Shown: positions 37,811 through 47,573 of the stretch, one piece after another | Layout: each line of letters starts with the position of its first letter | How positions within the stretch are numbered: position 1 is the first letter of the stretch | Origin: Prochlorococcus sp. AG-402-C09 | GTDB taxonomy: Bacteria > Cyanobacteriota > Cyanobacteriia > PCC-6307 > Cyanobiaceae | Assembly (NCBI GenBank): GCA_003279565.1 | Contig: QCHN01000001.1 | Coordinates: forward strand, 124,001-188,000 | Length of the DNA: 64,000 nt | Direction of reading: 5' to 3' | The notes under the pieces: generated by a model | What the model was told of the DNA's origin: nothing | Seen by the model: only the letters and a program-made list of their open reading frames with translations | The model's database searches: none | Position numbers and translations under genes: made by a program

Positions 37811-38673
37811 TAGGGGAGTTCAAGAGAGATGTTTCCTAATAAATTTTTGCGAAAATCATCAAGTAATCTCTGAGACATTCTTCGAGTGTCTCCGGAAGTG
37901 TGACGTTCTGCTGCTGAAAGTAGCCATAAAGATTTATCTTTAATACTTTCATTAAAAGATACTCCATATCTATTTTCCAGACACATTGACTTGATTCCAG
38001 CTTCTTTGATGTTTTCTAATGTCTCAAGAAGTTTCATAAAGTTAATGGCTACTTGTTCAGTATCGTATGCGGCTTGGCCAATATCATCACAAATAGCAAG
38101 TTTTAAGGCGGCATTTTGATCTTCAAATCGAGGCGGCAGGACCCCAGGTGCATCCAATAGATCCAAATCTTGCCCTAATCTGACCCATCGCAAGCTTCTC
38201 GTGACTCCAGGTTTCCTTGAGCTAGATACAACTTTTTTTTTAACTAGTCTATTAATTAGAGCAGATTTCCCTACATTTGGAAAACCAAGAGTGAGAACTC
38301 TTATTGCACGATTTTTCATCCCTCTGTCAAAACGTCTTTGATTTAACTCTTGCCCAGCACGAATAGCGGCCTGTTTTAGTTGGAGAACCCCAGTTCCAGC
38401 TTTTGCATCACACCACCACGGGACTTTTCCCTCTGACCTTAATTTTTTATCCCATGCTTGATGAGCATTGATATTTATCATGTCTTTTCTGTTTATAACT
38501 AAAATTTGTTTCTTTCCTTTTAACCATTTTTGGAGATACGGATGAGAAGTAGCAAGGGGTATCCTTGCGTCGCGCACTTCGAAAACTAGGTCTACTTTAT
38601 TTAGGTGCTCTTTTAATTGTTTTTCTGCTTTAGCAATGTGCCCTGGATACCATTGTATTAGTTGCTTGTTCAC
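37810..38673 (-). CDS. rbgA: Circularly permuted ribosome-assembly GTPase (RbgA/YlqF type)
   Basis: 287 residues. GTPase motifs occur in permuted order: G4 NRKD (VINRKDMI) comes before G1 GFPNVGKSALIN and G3 DAPG (LLDAPGVLPP), which defines the YlqF/RbgA family. RbgA acts late in 50S assembly. WYPGHIAKAEKQLKEHLNKV at the N terminus is also characteristic. It pairs with rluD, so two large-subunit factors are coupled. Confidence 0.95.
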   Translation of the reverse strand: MNKQLIQWYPGHIAKAEKQLKEHLNKVDLVFEVRDARIPLATSHPYLQKWLKGKKQILVINRKDMININAHQAWDKKLRSEGKVPWWCDAKAGTGVLQLKQAAIRAGQELNQRRFDRGMKNRAIRVLTLGFPNVGKSALINRLVKKKVVSSSRKPGVTRSLRWVRLGQDLDLLDAPGVLPPRFEDQNAALKLAICDDIGQAAYDTEQVAINFMKLLETLENIKEAGIKSMCLENRYGVSFNESIKDKSLWLLSAAERHTSGDTRRMSQRLLDDFRKNLLGNISLELP

Positions 38674-39150
38674 GGAATTTTAAAAAAAATTTGGTTTAAA
38701 TTGAATAATCTAAAATTGCAAAAGTTGATTTTTGATTTTTTGGAAGTGTTTTTTGGAAATTCTCAGTTCAACTTATCATCTGAAAAGATTAAATAAATAG
38801 ACAAAAATAATTGAATTATTCAAAATATTCCGATGAGAGTTAAATTTTATTTATCAATCAAGATTGATGGAATTACAACATTTAATAATTTACCGATGAA
38901 AAGATATTACTTACATTAATGGTTTTTTGAAAAACTGATTTCTAATCATACTTTACAAGTATGCATTTATTAGTGTTCGTAGGCATTTTAAGGATATTTT
39001 ATTATTTTAACCATAGATTTTAAATTTCTAAAAAAGGTGTTTATGGATTCTTAAAGGCTTGGGTGGATTTTTTCTATGTCTTAGTAATTACCCAATTCGT
39101 GCCTTTCAAGAGCTATGGTCACTCAGTTTACTTTCCGTACTCCATAGATT
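38674..39150 (+). other. Long intergenic region upstream of pgk, no gene called
   Basis: 477 bp, the longest gap in the window. The first 300 bases are very AT-rich with many A/T runs. A short inverted repeat CATACTT-TAC-AAGTATG lies near 38948-38965. A 28-codon frame at 38833-38919 has no good Shine-Dalgarno and a low-complexity product, and I do not call it. The last 150 bases (from about 39000) are less AT-rich and probably contain the pgk promoter and leader. I find no tRNA, and cannot exclude a small RNA. Confidence 0.4.
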
Positions 39151-40359
39151 ATGTCTAAGCGTTCCCTGTCAAGTCTCGGCGCTGAAGACTTATGCGGCAA
39201 ACGTGTTTTGGTCAGAGTTGATTTCAATGTCCCATTAGGAGATGAGGGTCAAATAACTGATGACACAAGAATTCGTGCTGCTTTACCAACTATTAATGAC
39301 CTTCTAGAGAAGAGTGCAAGAGTTATTCTTTCTGCTCATTTTGGAAGACCAAAGGGCAAGGTTAATGAAACAATGCGTTTGACTGCAGTTTCTCAAAGAC
39401 TAAGTGAATTGCTTGGTAAAACAGTTATAAAAACAGAAAGTTGTATTGGAGCTGAAGCAAAGTCAAAAGTAGATACTATGTCCAATGGTGATGTTGTCCT
39501 TTTGGAAAATGTTCGATTTAATGCTGGGGAAGAAAAAAACGATACTGAATTTGCGAAAGAATTGGCTTCTTTGGCCGAAGTTTATGTTAATGATGCTTTT
39601 GGAGCTGCACACCGGGCTCATGCCTCAACTGAGGGGGTTACAAAGTTCTTAACTCCTTGTGTGGCTGGTTATTTAATGGAAAAAGAACTTAAATACCTTC
39701 AAGGAGCTATTGATGAACCTAAAAGACCCTTGGCTGCAATTGTTGGGGGCTCAAAAGTAAGTAGTAAGATAGGTGTTTTGGAATCTTTGATTGATAAATG
39801 CGACAAAATAATTGTTGGAGGAGGTATGATATTCACTTTTTATAAAGCTAGAGGATTATCTGTCGGTAATAGCCTTGTTGAGGAGGATAAACTTGAACTA
39901 GCAAGTGCTTTGGAGAAGAAAGCTAAAGATAAAGGAGTCGAGTTTCTTTTGCCAAGTGATGTTGTTTTGGCTGATAATTTTTCTCCTAATGCAAATAGCA
40001 AAGTTTCAAAAGTAGATTCTATTAGTGAAGGTTGGATGGGATTGGATATTGGTTCAGAATCAGTTGAAATCTTTCAGAATGCCCTGAAAAGTTGCAAAAC
40101 TGTTATTTGGAATGGACCGATGGGTGTCTTTGAATTTGAGAAATTTGCAAATGGAACTAATGCAATAGCAAATACTTTGGCTGAATTAAGTGCTCAAGGA
40201 TGCTGCACAATTATTGGAGGTGGAGACTCAGTTGCAGCTGTTGAGAAAGCAGGTTTAGCGAAAAAAATGTCCCATATTTCGACTGGGGGTGGTGCTAGTC
40301 TTGAACTCTTGGAAGGGAAGGTTCTTCCTGGAGTATCTGCTCTAGATGATGCTAAATAA
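39151..40359 (+). CDS. pgk: Phosphoglycerate kinase
   Basis: 402 residues. Pgk interconverts 1,3-bisphosphoglycerate and 3-phosphoglycerate, used in both the Calvin cycle and glycolysis. It shows [20 protein letters not shown], the RAALPTI helix, [53 protein letters not shown] and [13 protein letters not shown]. It begins with an ATG after the long gap and has a hairpin just after its stop. Confidence 0.97.
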   Translation: MSKRSLSSLGAEDLCGKRVLVRVDFNVPLGDEGQITDDTRIRAALPTINDLLEKSARVILSAHFGRPKGKVNETMRLTAVSQRLSELLGKTVIKTESCIGAEAKSKVDTMSNGDVVLLENVRFNAGEEKNDTEFAKELASLAEVYVNDAFGAAHRAHASTEGVTKFLTPCVAGYLMEKELKYLQGAIDEPKRPLAAIVGGSKVSSKIGVLESLIDKCDKIIVGGGMIFTFYKARGLSVGNSLVEEDKLELASALEKKAKDKGVEFLLPSDVVLADNFSPNANSKVSKVDSISEGWMGLDIGSESVEIFQNALKSCKTVIWNGPMGVFEFEKFANGTNAIANTLAELSAQGCCTIIGGGDSVAAVEKAGLAKKMSHISTGGGASLELLEGKVLPGVSALDDAK

Positions 40360-40382
40360 TTTCAATCAAATTTTCTAATTGT

Positions 40383-40411
40383 TAAGAGTAGGTTTTATAA
40401 ACCTACTCTTA
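40383..40411 (+). terminator. Hairpin after pgk, candidate terminator
   Basis: A perfect 13-bp inverted repeat, TAAGAGTAGGTTT / AAACCTACTCTTA, with a 3-base loop, lies 24 bp after the pgk stop. An 8-T run begins some 9 bases after the right arm, further than ideal. The left arm and loop overlap the last codon and stop of the convergent secreted-protein gene. Confidence 0.45.
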
Positions 40412-41123
40412 CGACTCTGATTTTTTTTGTAATTGAATAAATACCTTCTGGATGAGTAATTATTGCTGAAATAGTTTGAGAACCAGGCTCTAAGGGTGCT
40501 TGAATATATTTAAATAGCCCCCCCGATTGATTAGGTTTAATCCCAAATAGATCATTCGATATGTTAGTTCTCTCATTGTTTTTAAGTATAATCATCCCAC
40601 TAGCAATTATTGAATTATCTAGAGGCTGTTCAACGATTAAATTTATTTCATATCTTTCACCAGTAAGAACTTTGCTAGGAGATATTATTTTTACAATTAG
40701 TGGAGACTTTTGACTATTAAGAATTGACTCATCATCGATAACTTTATAATCTTTTATTTTATTTTTGTAAGTTTCTATTTTTACAGTTTGTTTCGTATCT
40801 AGATTATAAATCTGATTGTTGATTGTTCTGGTAGATTTAATTTTTATATCTAAGAGTGATTTATTTGGATCATTTTCTATCATTTTGATTGACCATTTTG
40901 AATCTTTGTACTTATTTTTAAAACCTAAATACTGTTTATTAAATTTATTGAATGATTTTTTAAAGAATAGGTCTTTAAGTAAATAATCCTTTCTTTGGTT
41001 GAGAATTTCCTCCAATTTATTGCTTAAAGACTGATTGTCTATATTTTTACTTAAAGCAGAATTGGTTGAAAGGGGATATAGCAATAAAAAAACTATTAAT
41101 TTGGTTACCAGTGAATTTCTCAC
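40395..41123 (-). CDS. Secreted protein of unknown function
   Basis: 242 residues. The N terminus LVTKLIVFLLLYPLSTNSAL followed by SKN is a clear signal peptide, so the product is exported. The remainder is basic, Asn/Lys-rich and without membrane helices; the second half reads like an extracellular beta-rich domain (VKIISPSKVLTGERYEINLI). I know the gene as a conserved hypothetical next to pgk and murG in Prochlorococcus, but not its function. It converges with pgk and diverges from murG across 55 bp. Confidence 0.75.
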   Translation of the reverse strand: MRNSLVTKLIVFLLLYPLSTNSALSKNIDNQSLSNKLEEILNQRKDYLLKDLFFKKSFNKFNKQYLGFKNKYKDSKWSIKMIENDPNKSLLDIKIKSTRTINNQIYNLDTKQTVKIETYKNKIKDYKVIDDESILNSQKSPLIVKIISPSKVLTGERYEINLIVEQPLDNSIIASGMIILKNNERTNISNDLFGIKPNQSGGLFKYIQAPLEPGSQTISAIITHPEGIYSITKKIRVVRVGL

Positions 41124-41178
41124 GCCTACCTTTTTTACTCAATATAACTTAGTCTCCAAAGATAAGGTTATTTAACTC

Positions 41179-42237
41179 ATGCCTCGCCTTTTAATTGCTG
41201 CAAGTGGAACGGGTGGGCACATTTATCCTGCATTATCTTTGGCTGATTCGCTTTCAAATTCTTGGGAAATTGAATGGTTAGGTGTACCAAATAGGCTAGA
41301 GGTTGAACTGGTTCCAGAAAAATTTAATTTAATAAAGCTAAAAGTTGGAGGATTACAAGGAAATATTTTTAGAAAAATATATGATTTTTGTAAATTACTC
41401 TGCGCTTCTATTCAAGTATCTATCTTATTACGTCAAAAAAAAATAAATGTTATTTTTACCACTGGTGGATACATATCTGCTCCTAGTATTATTGGTGCGA
41501 AAATGGCTGGTATTCCGATTTTATTGCATGAGTCTAATGCTATTCCTGGTAAAGTAACTAGGCTGTTGGGTAGATTTTGCGATCATGTAGCTTTAGGTAT
41601 CCCATCAACATCTGAGTATTTGCCAAAATGTAGAACAAGTTTTGTTGGAACACCTGTAAGGTCAGAATTTTTTGTAGAACAATCTCTCCCAAGTTGGGCC
41701 CCTCAAGGAGAGGGAGTATTAATAGTAATTATGGGAGGTAGTCAAGGAGCATTAAAAATGAATGAAATGGTAAGGAATATTTTACCTTGGTTGATTGAGC
41801 AGGGTTGTAGAGTTGTACATTTGACAGGTAAGAATGATTGTTCTTATAGAAATCTAGATAAGTACAAAAACCACCCTAATTTGGTTGTAAGACAGTTCAG
41901 TGATGAAATCCCTGCCTTGCTTCAAAATGCTGATCTTGCAATAAGTAGAGCAGGCGCTGGTGCCATTTCTGAATTAATGGTAACTAAGACCCCTTCAATT
42001 TTAATACCTTTTCCACATTCTACCGATCAACATCAAGAGCTGAATGCTGCTTATATGGCTAAATTTGGAGGAGCTATAATAGTTAATCAGCATGATCCAG
42101 AAAAAACTATATTGAAGAATATTATATCTAATTTGATAGATTCTAAATCTCTTATCCAAATGAAATTAAATATGAATAATAATGGTTATTTAAATTCTGA
42201 AAATAGGATATTTGAGATTTTAAACTCGATTAGTTAA
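41179..42237 (+). CDS. murG: UDP-GlcNAc:undecaprenyl-PP-MurNAc-pentapeptide GlcNAc transferase
   Basis: 352 residues of glycosyltransferase family 28. It transfers GlcNAc to lipid I to give lipid II for peptidoglycan. N-terminal GTGGHIYPALSLADSL and the C-terminal GSQGALKMNEMV, ADLAISRAGAGAISELM and PFPHSTDQHQELNA are typical. In cyanobacteria it is not in a dcw cluster; here it faces pgk's neighbour. Its last 8 bases overlap the convergent aminotransferase. Confidence 0.95.
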   Translation: MPRLLIAASGTGGHIYPALSLADSLSNSWEIEWLGVPNRLEVELVPEKFNLIKLKVGGLQGNIFRKIYDFCKLLCASIQVSILLRQKKINVIFTTGGYISAPSIIGAKMAGIPILLHESNAIPGKVTRLLGRFCDHVALGIPSTSEYLPKCRTSFVGTPVRSEFFVEQSLPSWAPQGEGVLIVIMGGSQGALKMNEMVRNILPWLIEQGCRVVHLTGKNDCSYRNLDKYKNHPNLVVRQFSDEIPALLQNADLAISRAGAGAISELMVTKTPSILIPFPHSTDQHQELNAAYMAKFGGAIIVNQHDPEKTILKNIISNLIDSKSLIQMKLNMNNNGYLNSENRIFEILNSIS

Positions 42238-43312
42238 TGTAATCTTTTAATGTATTAATAATTTGAATATTTTGTTTTCTCTTCTGCAAACTTATTCTGA
42301 TCCAATTTTCACCTAAGTTTATAAATGATCGACAGTCTCTTAATAAAATTCCTCTTTTTTTTAAATTTTTAATAATATTTGATATAGAATTTTCACTTTT
42401 AATTAATTGAAAATTAGTAGTTGAAGGTAGAGGCTTGATAGTAGAAAAATCTGACAAATGTTGATATAACCATGTCCCTTCTTCTTCTATCCATCTGTGA
42501 ATTTTATTTAATCTTTTTTTATGTAACTTAGAGTCTTTCATTATCATATTAGTTGCATTTATTGCTAGCGTATTTACTGGCCAAGGATCTCTTATCTCTT
42601 TCCATTTTAATAATCTATCTGAATTAGTTATTGCGTATCCAACCCTTAATCCAGCAATACCTAGAAACTTAGTTAAGCTTCTTATTACTATAAGGTTCTT
42701 GTAGCTGTTAGTTAAGTTTATTATTGATTGATTTTCACCTCCAGGTACAAGAGAAATAAATGCTTCATCGCAAATCACTAGTTTATAACTAGCTAATAAA
42801 TTTTCTATTGATTTACGAGACCATAATTGCCCAGTTGGATTGTGTGGATTTGTAATCCATAAGACATTAGTTTTTGGTTTGATTGGGAATGATTGAGGAT
42901 TGCTATCGCTCCAAGATAAGGGTAAAGGATGATGAATATAAGGGGCATTCCAACATTTTAAAGCTCTTTGATAATCTCCAAAACCAGGAGAAGGTAGAGA
43001 ACTTATACCATTTAAACTTGCATCTCTTGCTGCCCAAGTAAATAATTCAGATGCCCCATTCCCAGGTAAAATCATTGAAGGATCAATATTGTGCCATTTC
43101 GAAATAGCATTTTTGACTTCAAAATAACTTCTATCTGGATAAGATCGGATAGACCCATTCTTTATACTATTAATAAGAAAAGTTCTTATTTTCTTAGGTA
43201 ATTTGAAAGGTACTATTGATGCACTAGCATCGATTATATTTCCTGTTGAAAGTCCTAATTTTCTTGCTTCTTTTTCAATATTACCTCCATGAATATCAAA
43301 TTCTATTTTCAT
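42230..43312 (-). CDS. Class I/II aminotransferase, HisC/CobC-like
   Basis: 360 residues, PLP fold-type I. It has GNGASELFTWAAR, WITNPHNPTGQLWSRK and the PLP lysine in VIRSLTKFLGIAGLRVGYAI. Such proteins in cyanobacteria are often annotated as CobC/CobD-like (threonine-phosphate decarboxylase in cobalamin synthesis) or as HisC. No cob genes are near, so I keep the broad call. The gene at 26685-27800 looks like the true HisC because its conserved motifs are closer to that family. Confidence 0.8.
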   Translation of the reverse strand: MKIEFDIHGGNIEKEARKLGLSTGNIIDASASIVPFKLPKKIRTFLINSIKNGSIRSYPDRSYFEVKNAISKWHNIDPSMILPGNGASELFTWAARDASLNGISSLPSPGFGDYQRALKCWNAPYIHHPLPLSWSDSNPQSFPIKPKTNVLWITNPHNPTGQLWSRKSIENLLASYKLVICDEAFISLVPGGENQSIINLTNSYKNLIVIRSLTKFLGIAGLRVGYAITNSDRLLKWKEIRDPWPVNTLAINATNMIMKDSKLHKKRLNKIHRWIEEEGTWLYQHLSDFSTIKPLPSTTNFQLIKSENSISNIIKNLKKRGILLRDCRSFINLGENWIRISLQKRKQNIQIINTLKDYIN

Positions 43313-43375
43313 TATATTTGAGACAATACCTTGCTTAGTTTAAATCATAATCATTTGCTGAATTCATTTTTATTT

Positions 43376-44533
43376 TTATTTCCATGGTTCTTCGGAACCG
43401 ATTACCTCTTTAATATTTTGGAACCCGTGCTTTTCCATTTGCAGAGTTAATCCATCTAAAATATCAGGAACTAAATTAGGCCCCTCAAATATCCACGCAG
43501 TATAAATTTGAACTAGTGATGCTCCAGCGGCAATTCTCTCCCATGCAGCTCTTGCTGAACTAATTCCACCCACACCAATTAGAGGTAAATCATTATTAGT
43601 ACTTTTTCTTAGCCTCTTCATAACTTCAAGTCCCCTTTTTTGTAAGGGGAGTCCACTTAATCCTCCACTTTCTTGTTCTAGAGTATTTCCAGTTTTGATT
43701 TTTAATTTTTTTAGATGAAATCGATTTAAGCTTGTGTTGATTGCAATGATTCCATCAATACCATTTTCCTTGGCAACTCTGGCAATTTCATCAATTGCTT
43801 CATTTGAAAGATCTGGTGCAATTTTCACAAGCAAAGGCGGACAATTGGATACATCTTTAAGCGTTTTTATTAATTTTGTTATTTGTTTTGTTCCTTGTAA
43901 TGAACGAAGGCCTGGGGTATTCGGCGAACTAACATTGATTACTGCATAGTCTGCTAATGGAGCCAATAGCTTTAGAGATAGAGAATAGTCTGTATGGGCT
44001 TCATCGAGCGTTGTGATTTTTGACTTCCCTAAATTTATTCCCAATACACAGGGTCTATTCCCTGGCGCAGGGATTTGCTGCTTTTCCAGAGTTTTCAAAA
44101 ACTTCTCTGCTCCGTCGTTATTAAATCCCATTCGATTCAGTGCAGCTTTTTCTTTTGCAATTCTGAAAAGTCTGGGTTTTGGATTGCCTTTTTGGGCATG
44201 CCAAGTAATAGTTCCTAATTCTGCGAAACCAAATCCAAAATAATTCCAAAGACCTGCACCTACTCCATTCTTATCAAATCCAGCAGCAAGTCCTAAAGGG
44301 TTTTTAAATGGAGAGCCAAAAACAATTTGATTTAAGCGGGAATTGTTTCTTTGAAAATCACTTGATGCTTTTAAAAGGATGTTAGAAATTATTGGGAAAT
44401 TTCTATTTAATGATGCTAATTTAATGGCATTAAGAGCTGAATTAGAAAGTATTTCTGCATCAATACCCTCGTCCTGAGATAGAAGCTGGCCAAGGAGAAT
44501 TTTGTATAAATCGTTTTTTTTATTTGTTGACAA
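43376..44533 (-). CDS. pyrD: Dihydroorotate dehydrogenase, class 2
   Basis: 385 residues. Class 2 PyrD is quinone-linked and membrane-associated, and oxidises dihydroorotate to orotate. [33 protein letters not shown] and [16 protein letters not shown] (with the class 2 catalytic Ser) are visible, together with the amphipathic N-terminal helix that binds the membrane. The frame opens with TTG (complement of 44531-44533), 14 bases inside the end of rnhA; no better in-frame ATG is near. Confidence 0.94.
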   Translation of the reverse strand: MSTNKKNDLYKILLGQLLSQDEGIDAEILSNSALNAIKLASLNRNFPIISNILLKASSDFQRNNSRLNQIVFGSPFKNPLGLAAGFDKNGVGAGLWNYFGFGFAELGTITWHAQKGNPKPRLFRIAKEKAALNRMGFNNDGAEKFLKTLEKQQIPAPGNRPCVLGINLGKSKITTLDEAHTDYSLSLKLLAPLADYAVINVSSPNTPGLRSLQGTKQITKLIKTLKDVSNCPPLLVKIAPDLSNEAIDEIARVAKENGIDGIIAINTSLNRFHLKKLKIKTGNTLEQESGGLSGLPLQKRGLEVMKRLRKSTNNDLPLIGVGGISSARAAWERIAAGASLVQIYTAWIFEGPNLVPDILDGLTLQMEKHGFQNIKEVIGSEEPWK

Positions 44534-45005
44534 AATCTTTTAATTGTATTTTTCGACCTTTCGAAAAAGCTACTGCAATAGCGTCGACTCTATCATTATC
44601 TTTTTCTCCGCTGTGACCTTTGACATATTGAAGTTTGACTTTTGGTAGCTGAGGATGGTCAAGAGCTTTCCATAGATCTTGATTGAGAACTGGTTTGCCA
44701 GAGGATGTTTTCCAGCCTTTCTTTTTCCAATTAGGCATCCACTTTTCCATCCCATCAATTAAATATTTGCTATCAGTTTTAATGGTTAGCGAAGGGTGAT
44801 ATTTTATTTTTTTTAATTTTTCTAGAACAAATAAGGCAGCCTTTAATTCCATGCGATTATTTGTTGTCTCAGGGCTATGGCCACCAAATTCAACTTCGTT
44901 CCCATCTTGGAATCTAATTAATGCTCCCCAGCCACCCGGGCCAGGGTTGCCACTGCAGGCACCATCAGTTGCTGCAGAGATCGCAAATTGTTCTTCATTA
45001 GTCAT
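44520..45005 (-). CDS. rnhA: Ribonuclease HI
   Basis: 161 residues. RNase HI cleaves the RNA strand of RNA-DNA hybrids. The D-E-D-D residues are visible in [32 protein letters not shown] and NDRVDAIAV, and [11 protein letters not shown] carries the active-site His loop. It begins immediately after the U-tract of the terminator that follows rplL, so its ATG has almost no 5' leader from that side. It overlaps pyrD by 14 bases. Confidence 0.96.
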   Translation of the reverse strand: MTNEEQFAISAATDGACSGNPGPGGWGALIRFQDGNEVEFGGHSPETTNNRMELKAALFVLEKLKKIKYHPSLTIKTDSKYLIDGMEKWMPNWKKKGWKTSSGKPVLNQDLWKALDHPQLPKVKLQYVKGHSGEKDNDRVDAIAVAFSKGRKIQLKDFVNK

Positions 45006-45034
45006 AAAAAAACCGGTCTGAATAGACCGGTTTT
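45006..45034 (-). terminator. Rho-independent terminator after rplL
   Basis: Read on the minus strand, a perfect 11-bp stem (AAAACCGGTCT / AGACCGGTTTT) with a 4-base loop runs straight into seven T residues, and the very next codon is the ATG of rnhA (complement of 45003-45005). It ends the ribosomal-protein transcript about 40 bases after the rplL stop. The GC-rich core in an AT-rich setting makes it convincing. Confidence 0.9.
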
Positions 45035-45072
45035 ATATAAGCAGAAAATTGGTGTTTATCCAGTAACAATAT

Positions 45073-45468
45073 TTATTTTAAAGTTACTTTTCCGCCAACA
45101 GCCTCAATTGCTTTCTTTAAAGCCTCAGCATCTTCTTTAGTTGCTCCTTCTTTTATGGTTTTTGGAGCAGCTTCAACTAAGGCTTTTGCTTCGCCAAGGC
45201 CTAAACCTGTGGCATTGCGAACTTCTTTGAGGACTTTGATTTTAGATGAAGCGTCAAAGCTTTCTAAAACTACCTCAAATTCAGTTTTTTCTTCGGCAGC
45301 ATCAGCACTATCGCCACCAGCAGCAGCTCCAGGAGCCGCCATGACAACACCGGCGGATGCGGCAGCAGATACACCAAAAGCTTCTTCTATTTGCTTAACA
45401 AGCTCTGAAGCTTCAAGCAAAGAAAGGCTTTTTAATGAATCTAAGATTTCATCGGTTTTTGCAGACAT
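45073..45468 (-). CDS. rplL: 50S ribosomal protein L7/L12
   Basis: 131 residues. L7/L12 forms the flexible stalk that recruits translation factors. The N-terminal dimerisation helix is followed by the Ala/Gly-rich hinge ([20 protein letters not shown]) and the C-terminal globular domain with [20 protein letters not shown] and [20 protein letters not shown]. It follows rplJ by 52 bp and is closed by the strong terminator. Confidence 0.98.
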   Translation of the reverse strand: MSAKTDEILDSLKSLSLLEASELVKQIEEAFGVSAAASAGVVMAAPGAAAGGDSADAAEEKTEFEVVLESFDASSKIKVLKEVRNATGLGLGEAKALVEAAPKTIKEGATKEDAEALKKAIEAVGGKVTLK

Positions 45469-45520
45469 GGTTTAAATCAGCAACTAAGTAAGTAGAAAAC
45501 AAATTGTCAAATAAGAATGA

Positions 45521-46048
45521 TCAGCTTTCGCCGCTCTCTGAATGTTGTTTAAGAGACCTTGCAAGTCCAGAAGGAACCTCATTGATCCCAATAGCGATTT
45601 TGCTAGTTATGGAATTCATTGCACCAGCAATTTGTGCCATAAGTGCTTCCTTGCTTGGAAGTTTTGCAATCGCTTTGATTTCATCTTGAGATAAGAGTTT
45701 GCCTTCGAAAAGACCTCCTTTCGTCTCAGATTTTTGAGTTTCCTTTTGAAATGCTTGTACAGCTTTAACAGCACTGCCAACATCGCCTTTGATTAAAACA
45801 AAAGCGTTAGTTCCAGTAAGCAATGAGTCCAAACCAGTCCAGGAATCTTTTCCTTTTATGGCTTGACGCATCAAGGTGTTTTTAGTGACCTTGCATATGC
45901 CATCGCTTTTTTGCAATCTTGAGCGCAAATCAGACATCTCTTTCGTGGATAAGCCCTTGTAATCAAGAACTAAAGCCATTTCGGAGTTATCTAGTAGATC
46001 CTCTATTTGTTCGACGATCTGTTTTTTGCTTTCCAGCGTGCGGCCCAT
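45521..46048 (-). CDS. rplJ: 50S ribosomal protein L10
   Basis: 175 residues. L10 anchors L7/L12 dimers to the 50S base. [38 protein letters not shown] and NTLMRQAI are conserved. In bacteria free L10 (with L12) represses its own operon through an RNA leader; the 220-bp region upstream fits that. The final residues form a charged tail. Confidence 0.97.
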   Translation of the reverse strand: MGRTLESKKQIVEQIEDLLDNSEMALVLDYKGLSTKEMSDLRSRLQKSDGICKVTKNTLMRQAIKGKDSWTGLDSLLTGTNAFVLIKGDVGSAVKAVQAFQKETQKSETKGGLFEGKLLSQDEIKAIAKLPSKEALMAQIAGAMNSITSKIAIGINEVPSGLARSLKQHSESGES

Positions 46049-46268
46049 AATAATTGGATCGAATCGGGGGAAGAACGGGACATGCGGCCATATTTCCTAG
46101 AGGAAATCGAGGCCGCTAACGATTCAATCCAAAAAAAAGGAAAAACCTGCGTATGCCTCGGCTGGATTTATTGATTCTATTAAACGAGTTAATAGTACAG
46201 ACCTGCTGTCTTTGGCTGGGCGCATGCCCTTGTGGCTAAGCCACTTGGCTAATTTACAACAATAAGGG
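46049..46268 (-). promoter_or_regulatory. Candidate L10 leader of rplJ-rplL
   Basis: This 220-bp interval between rplA and rplJ is long for the genome and much richer in G and C than neighbouring gaps. In the sense direction it contains AGACAGCAGG and CCAGCCGAGGC, resembling conserved pieces of the L10 leader, followed by a strong hairpin: GCGGCC / GGCCGC (46084-46089 and 46111-46116) enclosing ATTTCC / GGAAAT. The hairpin ends about 35 bases before the rplJ ATG. No T-run follows, so translational control or processing by L10 binding is more likely than attenuation. Assignment rests on position and motif memory, not a covariance search. Confidence 0.6.
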
Positions 46269-46976
46269 TCACTTTTCTTTCTGTAAGTCTTGTAATTCGT
46301 TGATATCTACTTCTACTGATGGCCCCATGGTGGATGTAATAAAGAAGCTTCTCCAGAATTTACCTTTTGCTCCGCTTGGTTTATTTTTTTCTATTGTTAC
46401 TTGTAAAGTCTTCAAATTCTCAAGGAGCGCTTCTTCAGAAAAACTTGCTTTACCAAATCGAACATGAACAATACCAGCTTTGTCTGCTCTGAATTCAAGT
46501 TTTCCTGCTTTAAATTCTTTGATAGCTCCCGCAAGATCGGTCGTAACTGTTCCAGCTTTTGGATTAGGCATAAGCCCTCTGGGACCAAGCACTCTTCCAA
46601 GTTTGGCGACCTTGGGCATCATATCTGGAGTTGAAATTAAAAGGTCAAAGTTCATTTCTCCTTTATTGATCGTATCAACTAAATCCTCTTCGCCAGCCAG
46701 ATCAGCGCCTGCTTTTGTTGCCTCAGACACTTTCTCACCACGAGTAACGACTGCTATTCGTATTTTTTGACCAGTACCACTTGGCAAGGCAACCGTCGTT
46801 CTAAGTTGCTGATCGGTATATTTTGGGTCAATACCAAGTCTTATGTGAGCTTCAATAGTCTCATCGAATTTTGCATTGGCATTTTCCTTAACTAGCTTTA
46901 TTGCTTCAACTGGAGAATATGAACGTTCTTCCACTTTGGAAAGTAACGTTGTCATCCTTTTAGAGAAATTTTTCAT
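46269..46976 (-). CDS. rplA: 50S ribosomal protein L1
   Basis: 235 residues. L1 forms the mobile stalk next to the E site and binds 23S rRNA. It shows [54 protein letters not shown] and [13 protein letters not shown]. It follows rplK with about 68 bp between them. In many bacteria L1 represses the L11-L1 pair. Confidence 0.98.
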   Translation of the reverse strand: MKNFSKRMTTLLSKVEERSYSPVEAIKLVKENANAKFDETIEAHIRLGIDPKYTDQQLRTTVALPSGTGQKIRIAVVTRGEKVSEATKAGADLAGEEDLVDTINKGEMNFDLLISTPDMMPKVAKLGRVLGPRGLMPNPKAGTVTTDLAGAIKEFKAGKLEFRADKAGIVHVRFGKASFSEEALLENLKTLQVTIEKNKPSGAKGKFWRSFFITSTMGPSVEVDINELQDLQKEK

Positions 46977-47044
46977 AATAGAGTGGGGTTCATTCGACTT
47001 TCGTCTCCCCCTTGGAAGTGAATTGTTGCGATTTTACGATTTAA

Positions 47045-47470
47045 CTAGTCCTTTATGGAAACTCCCATGTTTTTGGCAGTTCCCTCAATAACTTTCATCG
47101 CAGATTCGATGCTACTGCAATTGAGATCTGGAAGTTTTGTTTTAGCAATTTCTTCAAGCTGACTTTTACTAATTGAACCAGCAGTTCCTTTTGCTGACTC
47201 TCCTGATCCTTTTGCAATACCCGCTGCTTTAGTAATCAAAATCGAAGCAGGAGGTGTTTTTGTTATGAAAGTAAAACTTCTATCTTCGAAAACTGATATT
47301 TCTACAGGAATAACAAAGCCAGCTTTGTCTTGCGTGCGCGAATTGTATTCCTTGCAAAAAGCCATTATGTTTACTCCGTGTTGACCTAGCGCAGGGCCAA
47401 CGGGAGGAGCTGGATTAGCTTTGCCAGCCTGTAAGGCTAACTTGATCAGGGCTACTACTTTCTTTGCCAT
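47045..47470 (-). CDS. rplK: 50S ribosomal protein L11
   Basis: 141 residues, the standard length. L11 contacts the GTPase-associated centre of 23S r[23 protein letters not shown] is the N-terminal proline-rich domain, and the C-terminal RNA-binding domain ends [16 protein letters not shown]. It follows nusG by about 103 bp and leads rplK-rplA. Confidence 0.98.
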   Translation of the reverse strand: MAKKVVALIKLALQAGKANPAPPVGPALGQHGVNIMAFCKEYNSRTQDKAGFVIPVEISVFEDRSFTFITKTPPASILITKAAGIAKGSGESAKGTAGSISKSQLEEIAKTKLPDLNCSSIESAMKVIEGTAKNMGVSIKD

Positions 47471-47573
47471 CGGCTAAAAATTGAACTAATGCGGAAAATC
47501 TGAAACTAGTCAGATTAAATTATCTAATAAACTTAACTCCTAGACTGACCAGACAGCAAAAGGAAATTAAAAA

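Noticed and set aside
38833-38919. 28-codon frame in the gap before pgk
   Set aside because: No Shine-Dalgarno at a proper distance and a short AT-driven product without pattern. Kept only as a note in the intergenic entry.
45155-45475. 106-codon plus-strand frame
   Set aside because: Antisense to rplL; long only because the Ala-rich codons of L7/L12 avoid stops in the reverse frame.
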